From Paraburkholderia heleia NBRC 101817 (lineage in GTDB: Bacteria; Pseudomonadota; Gammaproteobacteria; Burkholderiales; Burkholderiaceae), in assembly GCF_000739775.1 (NCBI RefSeq), contig NZ_BBJH01000043.1, forward strand, positions 23,746-87,745: DNA of 64,000 nucleotides. The letters run 5' to 3'. How positions within the stretch are numbered: the first letter of the stretch is position 1; every line of letters starts with the position of its first letter. Below the pieces are notes generated by a model. The model saw only the letters and a program-made list of their open reading frames with translations. It searched no databases and was not told the origin of the DNA. Below are positions 49,494 through 58,330 of this stretch, piece by piece. The translations under genes and the position numbers were made by a program.

Positions 49494-51110
49494 TCACGAT
49501 GCGACTTCGAGTCGGTCGTCGGCGCCCATCACGCTCAGGAATCGCGCCGTCAACGGGTGGCGCGGGTGTGTGAGCACTTCATGCGCAGGCCCCTGTTCGA
49601 CCACCGCGCCGCCGCTCATGAACACGACGCGATCGGCGACCTGATGGGCGAAGCGCAACTGGTGCGTTGAGATGATCATCGTCAGACCGCCTTCGTCCAC
49701 GAGCCGCCGGATGACGTCGAGTACTTCGCCGACGAGTTCGGGGTCGAGCGCGGACGTCGGTTCGTCGAGTAGCAGCACGCGAGGGTTGGGCGCAAGCGCA
49801 CGGGCGATAGCGACGCGCTGCTGTTGGCCACCGGACAGATGGCGCGGCAACGCATCGGCGCGATGACCAAGGCCGACGCGTTCGAGCAGTTCACGCGCGC
49901 GGTGCGCGGCGTCGGCGGGCGCCATGCCGTGCACCCAGCGCAGCGGCCCCGCGATGTTCTCGCACGCTGTCAGATGACTGAACAGGTTGAAATGCTGGAA
50001 CACCATGCCGACGCCGGCACGCGCACGTTCATTGGCGATATCGCCCTGGTTCATCTGCCGGCCATCGACCCGGAAACCGAGGCGCTTGCCGGAGATGCGG
50101 ATTTCCCCCGAATCCCACTGCTCCAGGTGATTGATACAGCGCAGCAGCGTGCTTTTGCCCGATCCGCTCGGCCCGAGGAGCGCAATCACCTCGCCGAAGC
50201 GGACCGTGAGGTCGAAACCGTCGAGTACCGTCTGCCCGCCGTAACGCTTGCTCAGCCCCTTCACCTGCACGGTCGCGCTCTGCTTTTGAAGGGCCGCGTA
50301 ACGCTGCGCGCGCTCTGCCTGAATGTCAACCGCGTCGGGCGTGGGCGACGGCGCCGGTTGGAACAGCGCATCGACGGGTGCCGCCGGGCCCGCGCCGGGC
50401 GAGTTCGCCGCAATCCCGTCACGGCGCCACGGCAGCAGCCGTGCGAAACGCCCGGACGGCCTGCGATCGAGATCGAGCGCGGTTTCGGCGAACAACTGAA
50501 TTGCTGCGATCATGCCTGTCAGCACGAGATACATCAGCCCGGACGCGAAGAAGATCGAAAAGAAGTCGAACGTCGACGACGCAAGCTGGGTGCTGCGTAA
50601 GGTCAGCTCGTCGACCGCGATCACGGAGGCCAGAGACGAGTTCTTCAACGCACTGACCGACTCGTTCCCGAGCGCCGGTATCATCGTGCGGATGGCCTGC
50701 GGCGCGATCACGCGGCGCAGCAGCACAGCCGGTGTCATACCGAGCGCCTGCCCGGCGAGCAGCTGCCCGCGGTCGACGCCGAGCACGCCGGCGCGCAGGA
50801 TCTCCGCGATGAATGGCCCCTCGTTCGCCGCGAGCGCGAGACCCGCTGCGCCCATCGCGCTCAACTTGAGCCCGATGTGCGGCAGCGCGTCATACGCGAA
50901 CACGAGTTGCAGAATCAGCGGCGTACCACGAAAAATCACTGTGTAGCCGCGCGCGATGGCGGCAAGCGGTCCCACCTTGCTCAGTTGCATGCTCGCGAGC
51001 ACCAGTCCCACGACCAGGCCGCCCGCGAGCCCGAGGGCCGTGACTGCGATCGTAAAACCGATGCCGCTCAGCAGATACGGCAGGCCGAGATAGTGCAGAA
51101 ACAAATTCAT
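49494..51110 (-). CDS. fused permease-ATPase of a polar amino-acid-type ABC importer
   Basis: The 538-aa protein joins two normally separate subunits. Residues 1-220 are a HisM-like permease (LPYLLSGIGFTIAVTALGLA, EAA-loop GQLLAGQALGMTPAVLLRRVIAPQAIR, LGNESVSALKNSSLASVIAV). After a Pro/Ala-rich linker, residues about 285-535 are a HisP-like ATPase: Walker A GPSGSGKST, Q-loop MVFQHFNLF, signature LSGGQQQRV, Walker B VLLLDEPTSALDP and H-loop STHQLRF. Its start overlaps the binding-protein stop (TGATG). It imports the ligand of the adjacent binding protein, presumably for the acetamidases downstream. Confidence 0.92.
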   Translation of the reverse strand: MNLFLHYLGLPYLLSGIGFTIAVTALGLAGGLVVGLVLASMQLSKVGPLAAIARGYTVIFRGTPLILQLVFAYDALPHIGLKLSAMGAAGLALAANEGPFIAEILRAGVLGVDRGQLLAGQALGMTPAVLLRRVIAPQAIRTMIPALGNESVSALKNSSLASVIAVDELTLRSTQLASSTFDFFSIFFASGLMYLVLTGMIAAIQLFAETALDLDRRPSGRFARLLPWRRDGIAANSPGAGPAAPVDALFQPAPSPTPDAVDIQAERAQRYAALQKQSATVQVKGLSKRYGGQTVLDGFDLTVRFGEVIALLGPSGSGKSTLLRCINHLEQWDSGEIRISGKRLGFRVDGRQMNQGDIANERARAGVGMVFQHFNLFSHLTACENIAGPLRWVHGMAPADAAHRARELLERVGLGHRADALPRHLSGGQQQRVAIARALAPNPRVLLLDEPTSALDPELVGEVLDVIRRLVDEGGLTMIISTHQLRFAHQVADRVVFMSGGAVVEQGPAHEVLTHPRHPLTARFLSVMGADDRLEVAS

Positions 51111-52036
51111 CAGTTCGAGGCAATCAGCTTGGGGGTTTCGAGGTTATCAACACCGAGCGACCACTTCTTCAGCAAGGCGGTCTGGATGCCGGCCTTCTGG
51201 ATCGCGACGAGCGCTGCCATTACGGCTGCACGCATTGCGGGATTGGTTTTCGGAACGCCGATACCGATCGAATACGGCAGCGTCACCGCGCTGGCCTTTT
51301 CGAGTTGGTTCGGATACGCCTTGACCGCCTGGTCCACCGTGTTCACGTCGTTGATATACGTGTCGGCACGGCCGGCGAGAATCGCCTGGATCGCGTTCGC
51401 GTTGTTGTCATACAGCTGCACGGCCGCTTCCGGCTTGTTCGCCGCCTTGCAGACCGGCGCAAGATTCTGGATCAGCGGCACTTCGACGTAGCCGGTGTTC
51501 TCCGCAGCGGTCGTGCCGCACATTGTCGGATTGATCCCGCTGATCTTCTTCGGATTTCCCTTCGCGACGAGCACACCGTCGAACACTTTCGAATAGGTGA
51601 TGAAATCCGCCGCCTTCGCGCGCTCTTCGGTCGCATAGATGTCGGAGATCACGATGTCGGCCTGGCCGCTTTGCAGCGTGGTCAGCAGCGCCGCAAACGA
51701 GACAGGCTTGTACGCCATCTTGAAGCCGAGACAGTTGCCGATCGCCTCGCCGAGATCGATGTCGAAGCCGATGTATTTACTCGGGTCGTTCGGGTCCAGC
51801 GCTTCATAGCCCGGCGTGTGCGGGTTGATCGCGTTGACTAGCGTCTTGCCCTTGAATTGCGGATATTTCGCCTGAAGCGCCTCGCATTCGGCAGGCGCCG
51901 GCGCGGCGGCCTGTGCGTGACCCGAGATCAGCAGCGCCAGCAGACTGAGGGCGCCAAGAACCAGCTCGCGCCAGCGGCGGGCAAGACCGCCTGCGCGCAG
52001 CACGCCATGCCCGTGATCGACAAGATTGGTATACAT
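51110..52036 (-). CDS. periplasmic substrate-binding protein (SBP_bac_3 family)
   Basis: From ATG 52036 (AGGGAG upstream) the protein has 308 aa. A signal peptide ends around SGHAQAAAPA. The mature part is a family 3 solute-binding protein: YIGFDIDLGEAIGNCLGFKM, PVSFAALLTTLQSGQADIVI, ATEERAKAADFITYSKVFDG, GRADTYINDVNTVDQAVKAY and PYSIGIGVPKTNPAMRAAV. These usually bind polar amino acids or related amines. It is the first gene of the amide locus (binding protein, fused transporter, acetamidase, AraC fusion), so an amide or amino-acid amide ligand is plausible but not shown. Confidence 0.9.
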   Translation of the reverse strand: MYTNLVDHGHGVLRAGGLARRWRELVLGALSLLALLISGHAQAAAPAPAECEALQAKYPQFKGKTLVNAINPHTPGYEALDPNDPSKYIGFDIDLGEAIGNCLGFKMAYKPVSFAALLTTLQSGQADIVISDIYATEERAKAADFITYSKVFDGVLVAKGNPKKISGINPTMCGTTAAENTGYVEVPLIQNLAPVCKAANKPEAAVQLYDNNANAIQAILAGRADTYINDVNTVDQAVKAYPNQLEKASAVTLPYSIGIGVPKTNPAMRAAVMAALVAIQKAGIQTALLKKWSLGVDNLETPKLIASN

Positions 52037-52544
52037 CCCGGAACTCCCTGAGCGGCAGATGTCAATGGCCCACACCATGTACGCCTTGTTGCATCGCACC
52101 AGCGCAAGGGTAGATAGTCGAAATTCCGCGTACTTGTCCCAGCGCGCACAAATATTTGCTCAGAGACGAAGGAGGTTGGCATACCGCGAACCGCAATCGA
52201 GCGTCACACAAAGGGTTGGCCAGCAGATCTTCCGCGCGACCGAAATGCCGCCGCCGACGCGCCGCGGGAGGCGGCAACACGGACTATCCAGGACTTCGGG
52301 GCGCGCGCGAGTCGGCGCCGCGTTCGTCAAGCGTCCGGCGCCACGGAAGATGGGAACACGCAATCCTTCCTTTCCCGTTAAGGACCTCATCGACGTTGCA
52401 CATGTAACGGATCATGTATCGTGTTTGGCCGAGACGCTTATGCACCGCGCTATGGCTCGCGCGCCGGATGCCGGACAATAAGCGCATCGAGGCAGGCATC
52501 CTGCCGGCGAGCGGCGCCGGTATCCATCACGGGACATCGATCGC
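52037..52544. other. divergent intergenic region of the amide locus
   Basis: This 508-base stretch between the binding-protein gene and the VC0807-like gene holds no convincing gene; the short frames here have no family features or ribosome sites. It must contain the promoter of the amide locus. A dyad GTTGCA/TGTAAC (52395-52408, one mismatch) lies nearer the right-hand gene. I see no further clear element. Confidence 0.45.
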
Positions 52545-53195
52545 ATGAAGCACCCGTTCCGCTATCTGTCCGCCCTTTGCATCAACGTGCTGCTGCCGTG
52601 GCTCGCGTATCGGCTGGCGCTGCCGCACTGGGGCTACCTGCAGGCGCTCGCGGCGTCGGCACTGCCGCCCCTCGCCTGGATGGCCTACGACTATATCCGC
52701 TTGCGGCACTTCGATGCGCTCTCCGCGCTGGCGCTCGTCAGCATCACGCTGTCGCTCGCGCTGACGCTGCTCGGGCGCGCGCCGCTGGAGCACGCGGTCG
52801 AGGCGCCAATGATCTCAGGCTCGATCGGCATCGTGTTCCTGCTCTCGCTCTTGCTGCCACGCCCGCTCGTGTTCTACCTCGCGCGCTCGAAGGTCACGCG
52901 GAAGAACCGCGAGGGCGCGGCCGAATTCGAGCAGCACTGGCGCGAGCGCCCAGGCCTCGTCGCGATGATCCGCCGGATGACGGTCGTCTGGGGCGTCGGC
53001 CTCATCGCGGAGAACGGGCTGCGCTGCTGGATAGTCTGGACGTGGGCCGGCAAACCGGAGCCCGCCACGGTGTCGGCAGCGGTGGGCTATGTTGTCTATG
53101 GCGCGCTGATGCTGTGGACGTTCTGGTATCGCCGCCGCTTTTTGAAACGCGTCGGCAATGCGGCCGAAGCGTTGGCCAAATCGGCGGGATCGTGA
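52545..53195 (+). CDS. VC0807-like multi-pass membrane protein
   Basis: The 216-aa protein has about six membrane segments (YLSALCINVLLPWLAYRLAL, LQALAASALPPLAWMAYDYI, ALVSITLSLALTLLG, GSIGIVFLLSLLLPRPLVFY, MTVVWGVGLIAENGLRCWIV, VVYGALMLWTFWYRRRF). The arrangement, with a FEQHWRERP loop, matches VC0807-family membrane proteins of unknown function. No ribosome site of note precedes ATG 52545. It stands alone between the amide locus and a gene-poor region. Confidence 0.72.
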   Translation: MKHPFRYLSALCINVLLPWLAYRLALPHWGYLQALAASALPPLAWMAYDYIRLRHFDALSALALVSITLSLALTLLGRAPLEHAVEAPMISGSIGIVFLLSLLLPRPLVFYLARSKVTRKNREGAAEFEQHWRERPGLVAMIRRMTVVWGVGLIAENGLRCWIVWTWAGKPEPATVSAAVGYVVYGALMLWTFWYRRRFLKRVGNAAEALAKSAGS

Positions 53196-53488
53196 CCGCG
53201 CGCATGAACCCAATTCCAGTCTGGGGGCAGTGTCGCCACATGAAGGGGTAGACAGGCTGACCTATGTGGCCTTTCACGACCCACAAGCGTCACCGATCCA
53301 GCTCCGCGGAGCGCGCCGGACCCTGCCGGGATATGGACATTCGGTTGGGCGACGAGTCGGTTCGCATCCGGTGACGGTGCTGAAGCACCGAGCCCGATCC
53401 ATTGGTTGACACTTATCGCAATGAACTGAACCTGTAGAGTGAGCATCACACCAGAACAGCCTGCGCGCAACCGTCAGCATGTGTGACC
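53196..53488. other. intergenic region, no gene seen
   Basis: About 290 bases between the membrane-protein stop and the acetyltransferase stop. The genes converge here. Only scattered short frames without family features occur. A small palindrome CTCCGCGGAG near 53300 is the only structure noted. Confidence 0.4.
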
Positions 53489-54064
53489 TCACGCAGGCGG
53501 TGATGTCTGCATTGCCCGTTGATCCGCCCTGATCCGGGAGAAAAGGTGGACGTCGTGAAATGCATCCTTCCAGTAGCCCCATTGCCGCATTACACCTTCC
53601 TCCACAAATCCCAAGCTTCTTAGCAGTCCGATCGAGGCGTGATTGTCGAGGCTCGTTACCGCCTGGATACGGTTGATATGCCAGTGGTCATATGCATGCG
53701 TAATCGCCGCGTTTAGAGCTTCGCGCATCAATCCCTGTCGCCATGAATGACGTTCCAATTCGAAGCTAATACTTGCTGAATAGAACCTGGAGTCGAATCT
53801 AAACCCGCATGATCCAATGAAACGCATGCTGCATTTCGACACGATTGCCCAGCGCACGCTCATTCCTTCAGCCAGCTCCTTAACCATGGCGGAGACAAGC
53901 AGCCGGGCATCGTCGATGCTGTTTAGCGGCGCTATGTCGTAGAAGCGCATCACTTCGTGATCGGACCAGATTTCGAATATCCTTTGGGCGTCGGACATCT
54001 CGATTGGGCGAAGCTGAACCCGGGCTGCCTTAGAGACGTCGACCTTGGTAAGGAGTGGGGGCAT
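53489..54064 (-). CDS. GNAT-family (RimJ-type) N-acetyltransferase
   Basis: The 191 residues from ATG 54064 have the RimJ/RimL-type acetyltransferase pattern: VQLRPIEMSDAQRIFEIWSD, MSVRWAIVSKCSMRFIGSCG, ERHSWRQGLMREALNAAITH and the C-terminal SLDNHASIGLLRSLGFVEEG with QWGYWKDAFHDVHLFSRI. The acetyl-CoA-binding loop R-x-x-G-x-A is in the relaxed form WRQGLM. The start is uncertain because no ribosome site is clear; the frame is open to 54184. Codon use is more relaxed and GC lower than in neighbours, suggesting recent transfer. Target unknown. Confidence 0.82.
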   Translation of the reverse strand: MPPLLTKVDVSKAARVQLRPIEMSDAQRIFEIWSDHEVMRFYDIAPLNSIDDARLLVSAMVKELAEGMSVRWAIVSKCSMRFIGSCGFRFDSRFYSASISFELERHSWRQGLMREALNAAITHAYDHWHINRIQAVTSLDNHASIGLLRSLGFVEEGVMRQWGYWKDAFHDVHLFSRIRADQRAMQTSPPA

Positions 54065-54184
54065 TGGTTTGTCGCGCGTTGACCAGCTTCGACGAAAAGG
54101 GACCGCCAGAGTGCGACAAGCTTTCGGCACTCGGACAAAAACGCCCACCATCGTCACTGTTCCTGACTTGCAACACATGATCAC

Positions 54185-54882
54185 GAGGCTATCGAAGTGC
54201 GCGCCTGCGGGTCTGTGAAGCGGGATTCAGACGTCCGTTTTCGGGTTACGCGGGCAAAACAAGGCAGAACTGGACGACTGAATGAAGCATAGCAGCCACG
54301 TCGGCCGAGCCGTTCGGCGCCTCAGCGCGGATACTTACTAATTTTTACGAAGGCTACTCTACGTAACCTTTCGTAACCCGAGGGCGCGTAACGATGCCGC
54401 CAGGTCACGCTAACGGGCAGTGTGGTGATGGAGTCGGAGTGCGAGGAACCTCTCGCTGCACAATCTCACCGTCGAGCCGTTCGCAGCTTTGTCGCCAGAG
54501 ATCCAAGGCCCGTTGTTTGCCATAGCGCTGAATGCCCTGGAACGTGCTCGATCGTCTCTTGTTGGCCGGGGCTGTGTGAAAACGCGGGTCGAATGGACCT
54601 TCGCAAACCAGATTCAACCCTCAGCGTCAAGGCAAGGCCCGACGAAGACCAATTGCGGCTTTTGCTGGCGAACAACAGAGTTTTTTGAAAGCGGAGCTTG
54701 TTTTCAGAATCTTTCGACTTGAGACTTCGATGACGGAACAGCCTGTGTGATGGCACGAACACCGCCTCATAACGTGTTCGAGGAATCGCTGCTAACGGCG
54801 TGTGGCCGCCGCGTCTCCCTAATGGCGAAGACTTCGGCGGCCCATTTTTAACAGTTGGACGGCGATTCTTTCAATCGAAGAT
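54185..54882. other. gene-poor, lower-GC region
   Basis: About 700 bases with noticeably lower GC and no convincing gene. Short minus-strand frames at 54405-54762 contain text such as ALTLRVESGLRRSIRPAFSH that looks like the ends of decayed mobile elements in other genomes as far as I recall, and the plus strand reads GGGCTGTGTGAAAACGCGGG near 54562, reminiscent of some transposon ends. This is only an impression. The RND-pump fragment borders it on the right. Confidence 0.4.
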
Positions 54883-55191
54883 TTATTTGTCACCAGGCAC
54901 GTCGGTCTTGCTCGCGCCCAGCAGCACCAGCGGCATCCGCGCGATCAGGCCTGAGATGATCGCCACCGCGAGCGGCGGCTGCATCGCGGCGCCCTGGCCC
55001 AGCGCGAACGCGAACGGCAGGAGCGCGAGGATCGCGGCAATGGTCGTCATGGCGATAGGGCGCAGGCGGTTGCGGGCCGCCGCCTGGAGCGCCTCAGGAA
55101 CGCTTACGCCTTCGTCGCGTACGAGGCTCTGAAATTCCGGGACGTAGAAGATCTGTCTAGCGACGAGCATCAGACTAACGCTTAGCCGCCG
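54883..55191 (-). pseudogene. C-terminal fragment of an RND efflux permease
   Basis: The minus frame carries the RND (AcrB/HAE1) sequence around transmembrane helices 11 and 12: LVRDEGVSVPEALQAAARNR, LRPIAMTTIAAILALLPFAF, ALGQGAAMQPPLAVAIISGL. An intact pump has about 1,030 residues; only about 80 recognisable ones remain. The upstream text (LMLVARQIFYVPEFQS) is a garbled version of the preceding helix, and the end is off-family. It is a clear remnant, with no membrane-fusion gene nearby. Confidence 0.8.
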
Positions 55192-55231
55192 GGAAACGCC
55201 GCACGTTTTTCCGCGTGGCATGCAACATGCA

Positions 55232-56560
55232 TCAATGACTGCTGTTGCGAATCCGCCGTACCGCGTCGGCGTCGACGGCCGGCGCCTGATTGCCCCACGC
55301 GCCGCGAATGAACGTGACGACGTCCGCGACCTGCTGGTCGTTCAGGCGCTGGCCGAACGCGGGCATCGTAAACACGGTCGGCGCGGTCTTCGTGCCCGGC
55401 ATCGACGCGCCGTGCAGCACGAGGCTGATCAGCGAGGTCGGGTCCTGCGCGTTCACGGTCGAACTCAGCGCGAGCCTCGGAAAGACACCTTCATAGCCGT
55501 TGCCGTCCGAACGATGGCACGCCGCGCAGTTGTCCAGAAAGGTCCGCGCGCCGGGCGAGTCCGGATGGCCCGCATGCAACGCCAGCGCCACCGCATCCGA
55601 GTACACAAGCGACGCATGCTGCCGTGCCGGCGCGAGTGATTGCAGATAGTCGGCGATCGAGCCGAGATCCGCATCGCTCATGTATTGCGTGCTGTCGATC
55701 ACGACGTCGCGCATCTCGCCGAACGCAGCCGAATGCGCGTCGCGGCCCGCCTTCAGGAACGCGACGATGTCGTCGCGGCTCCAGTCGCCAAGTCCATCCA
55801 CCCGGTCATCGCGCAGATTGTTCGCGAACCACTGCTCGACCACACCGCCTTGCAGGAACGCCGGGCCGCCGTGATCGGTCAGCGCTTTTTCCTGCAGCAA
55901 CATGCCGCGTGACGTATGACACGCGCCGCAATGGCCAAGACCTTCGACCAGATATCGACCGCGTTCGAGCGAGACCGTATCGCCATCGGCCGCTTGCGCG
56001 TTCGTGGCGATCGCGACGTCCGGCGCGAATGCGGTGCGCCACAGCGCGAGCGGCCAGCGCATCGACAGCGGCCAGCGAATGCCGTTCGGCGTGCGCGGCT
56101 GATGAACCGCCGCGACGCCGTGCATGAAGTACGCGTACAGCGCCTTCACGTCATCGGGCTGGATGCGCGCGTACGACGGATACGGCATCGCCGGATACAG
56201 CGTATAGCCGGCCTTCGCCACGCCATGCCGCAACGCCTTATCGAAATCCGCATACGTGTAGCGGCCGATGCCGGTGTCGGCATCGGGCGTGATATTGGTC
56301 GAATAGACCGCGCCGATCGGCGTCTGCAGCGGCAGGCCGCCCGCGAACGGCTGGCCGCCCTTCGCCGTATGGCATGCAGCACAGTCGGCGACGCGCGCGA
56401 GGTACTCGCCGCGTTTGACGAGCGCCGCGCCGTCGCCGTCAGCCGCTACGCCGGCAGCACCGGAGGAGGCCGCGAGCGCGAGCGCGTTCGGCCCGGCAAA
56501 TAGCGTGAATGCAACGGCCACCGCCGCACAGGAACGAAGTATCGTGAGTGCGTTTCTCAT
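55232..56560 (-). CDS. triheme cytochrome c subunit of a GMC dehydrogenase
   Basis: The 442-aa protein has a signal peptide (AAVAVAFTLFAGPNALALAA) and three CxxCH haem sites: CAACH near residue 60, CGACH near 213 and CAACH near 348. Family blocks include YSTNITPDADTGIGRYTYAD, PNGIRWPLSMRWPLALWR and MPAFGQRLNDQQVADVVTFI. This is the cytochrome subunit of membrane-bound gluconate/alcohol/sorbitol dehydrogenases, which passes electrons to ubiquinone. Its start overlaps the flavoprotein stop by ATGA. It is the last gene of a three-gene operon. Confidence 0.93.
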   Translation of the reverse strand: MRNALTILRSCAAVAVAFTLFAGPNALALAASSGAAGVAADGDGAALVKRGEYLARVADCAACHTAKGGQPFAGGLPLQTPIGAVYSTNITPDADTGIGRYTYADFDKALRHGVAKAGYTLYPAMPYPSYARIQPDDVKALYAYFMHGVAAVHQPRTPNGIRWPLSMRWPLALWRTAFAPDVAIATNAQAADGDTVSLERGRYLVEGLGHCGACHTSRGMLLQEKALTDHGGPAFLQGGVVEQWFANNLRDDRVDGLGDWSRDDIVAFLKAGRDAHSAAFGEMRDVVIDSTQYMSDADLGSIADYLQSLAPARQHASLVYSDAVALALHAGHPDSPGARTFLDNCAACHRSDGNGYEGVFPRLALSSTVNAQDPTSLISLVLHGASMPGTKTAPTVFTMPAFGQRLNDQQVADVVTFIRGAWGNQAPAVDADAVRRIRNSSH

Positions 56561-58329
56561 GCTTGCACCATCGGGCCGGGGTTCTTCAGATATTGTTCGC
56601 GGATCGCGCGCGCGGCCCAGTAGCTGAGCGCGCCGACCAGCCCGGTCGGGTTGTAGCCGAAGTTCTGCGGGAACGCCGATGCGCCCACGACGAATACGTT
56701 GTGCACGTCCCAGCTCTGCAGATACCGGTTCACGACGCTCGTTTTCGGATCGGCGCCCATCACAGCGCCGCCGGTCGTGTGCGTGCTCTGATAGACGCGC
56801 GTGTCGAAGTGCGAGCCCAGCTTACGCGCGTTCACGTCGACGTGATCGGTCAGGACGCGCGCGACGCGTTCGGCCTGCCCAACCGTGTACTGCGTCATCT
56901 TCAACTCGTTCTCGTGCCAGTCGAACGTGACGCGCAACAGCGGCTGGCCATAGGCGTCCTTGTAGTTCGGATCGAGGCTCAGGTAATTGTCGCGATAGGA
57001 CATCACCGAACCCTGGGCCACGATCGTCATCATCCGTTGATAGCTGTCCTGCACCGCCGCCTTCCATCCGCTGCCCCAGCCCTTCGTGCCCTTCGGCACG
57101 CCGGCTTGCCCGATCGGACGGCCGCCGGTGCGGTTATGGCGCACGTTCGCCCCGCCGATGAAACCGAGCGGACCGTGATCGAAGTTATCGCCGTTGAAGT
57201 CGTCGATCGATTGCCCGCCGCCGCCCGCGCCGATGAACGGATTCAGTTGCGTGCCCTTCGGCAGGAACGCGTTGACGCCGCCGTTCATCTGATACGCGAA
57301 GTTGCGGCCGACCACGCCTTCGCCGGTCGCCGGATCGTAAGGCTGACCGATGCCCGAGAGCAGCAGCAGCCGCACGTTGTGCATCTGGAACGCGCTCAGC
57401 ACGACGATATCGGCCGGCTGCTCGACCTCGCGGCCTTGTGCGTCGATGTACGTCACGCCCGTTGCGACCTTGCCGCTCGCATCGCGATTGACGCGCACCA
57501 CCTGGCAGCGCGTGCGCAGCTCAAAGTTCTTCTTCTGGAACAGCGCCGGATGAATCGTGGTCTGCGGCGACGACTTCGAATACATGTAGCAGCCGAAGTC
57601 TTCGCAGAAGCCGCAGAAATTGCACGGCCCGAGACGTACGCCGTACGGGTTCGTATACGGCGCCGACACGTTGGCGGCTGGAATCGGGAACGGCTCGTAC
57701 CCGAGTTCGCGTGCGGCACGCGCGAACAGCTGCGCGCCGTAGACGTCTTTCAGCGCGGGGTTCGGGTACTCCTTGCTGCGCCACGATTCGTGACGGTTGC
57801 CGCCCGGCACGATATTGCCGTTCAGGTTGCCGGCCTTGCCCGAGATGCCGGCCACGTCGTCGAAACGCGTGAAGTACGGCTCGAGCTCGTCATAGGTGAC
57901 GCCGAAATCCTGAATGGTCATGCCGTCGGGGATGAACGACTTGCCGTAGCGCTGTTCGTAATGGCTGCGCAATTGCAGGTCCGAGGCGTTCGGACGCCAC
58001 GTGAGGCCGTTCCAGTGGAACCCGGCGCCGCCGACCCCGTTGCCGAGCAACATCGCACCATGCTGCCGGTACGGCACGGCGAGCCCGTCCGTCGTGTGGC
58101 GGAAGGTCAGTGTCTCCTTGGACAGATCCTGATACAACTTGCCGCGAATCGCATACGACAGCTCGTCCGCGATGTTCGGATACTTCGCGGTGTTCGCGGT
58201 GTCCTGCATTTCGCCGCGCTCGAGCGCGAGCACGTTGAGACCCGCTTCGGCCATTTCCATCGCCATGATCGCGCCGGTCCAGCCGAACCCGACCATCACC
58301 GCATCGACTTTGTCTTTCTTGATCGCCAT
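56557..58329 (-). CDS. GMC-family FAD dehydrogenase (large subunit)
   Basis: The 590-aa protein has the N-terminal FAD-binding motif VDAVMVGFGWTGAIMAMEMA, GMC features (HWNGLTWRPN, VGRNFAYQMNGGVNAFLP, GPCNFCGFCEDFGCYMYSKS cysteine cluster) and the C-terminal NVFVVGASAFPQNFGYNPTG with the active-site histidine in THTTGGAVMG. It oxidises a polyol, sugar acid or alcohol in the periplasm. The set with subunit 3 and a triheme cytochrome matches gluconate 2-dehydrogenase-type enzymes; the exact substrate is open. It has no signal of its own, so it relies on subunit 3 for Tat export. Confidence 0.92.
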   Translation of the reverse strand: MAIKKDKVDAVMVGFGWTGAIMAMEMAEAGLNVLALERGEMQDTANTAKYPNIADELSYAIRGKLYQDLSKETLTFRHTTDGLAVPYRQHGAMLLGNGVGGAGFHWNGLTWRPNASDLQLRSHYEQRYGKSFIPDGMTIQDFGVTYDELEPYFTRFDDVAGISGKAGNLNGNIVPGGNRHESWRSKEYPNPALKDVYGAQLFARAARELGYEPFPIPAANVSAPYTNPYGVRLGPCNFCGFCEDFGCYMYSKSSPQTTIHPALFQKKNFELRTRCQVVRVNRDASGKVATGVTYIDAQGREVEQPADIVVLSAFQMHNVRLLLLSGIGQPYDPATGEGVVGRNFAYQMNGGVNAFLPKGTQLNPFIGAGGGGQSIDDFNGDNFDHGPLGFIGGANVRHNRTGGRPIGQAGVPKGTKGWGSGWKAAVQDSYQRMMTIVAQGSVMSYRDNYLSLDPNYKDAYGQPLLRVTFDWHENELKMTQYTVGQAERVARVLTDHVDVNARKLGSHFDTRVYQSTHTTGGAVMGADPKTSVVNRYLQSWDVHNVFVVGASAFPQNFGYNPTGLVGALSYWAARAIREQYLKNPGPMVQA

Positions 58330-58330
58330 C

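Noticed and set aside
52026..52481. 151-codon plus-strand frame in the promoter region of the amide locus
   Set aside because: No domain, basic low-complexity composition and overlap with the likely promoter.
54405..54762. Short minus-strand frames suggestive of transposon remnants
   Set aside because: The resemblance is only an impression from memory; no transposase motif or defined terminal repeats could be shown.
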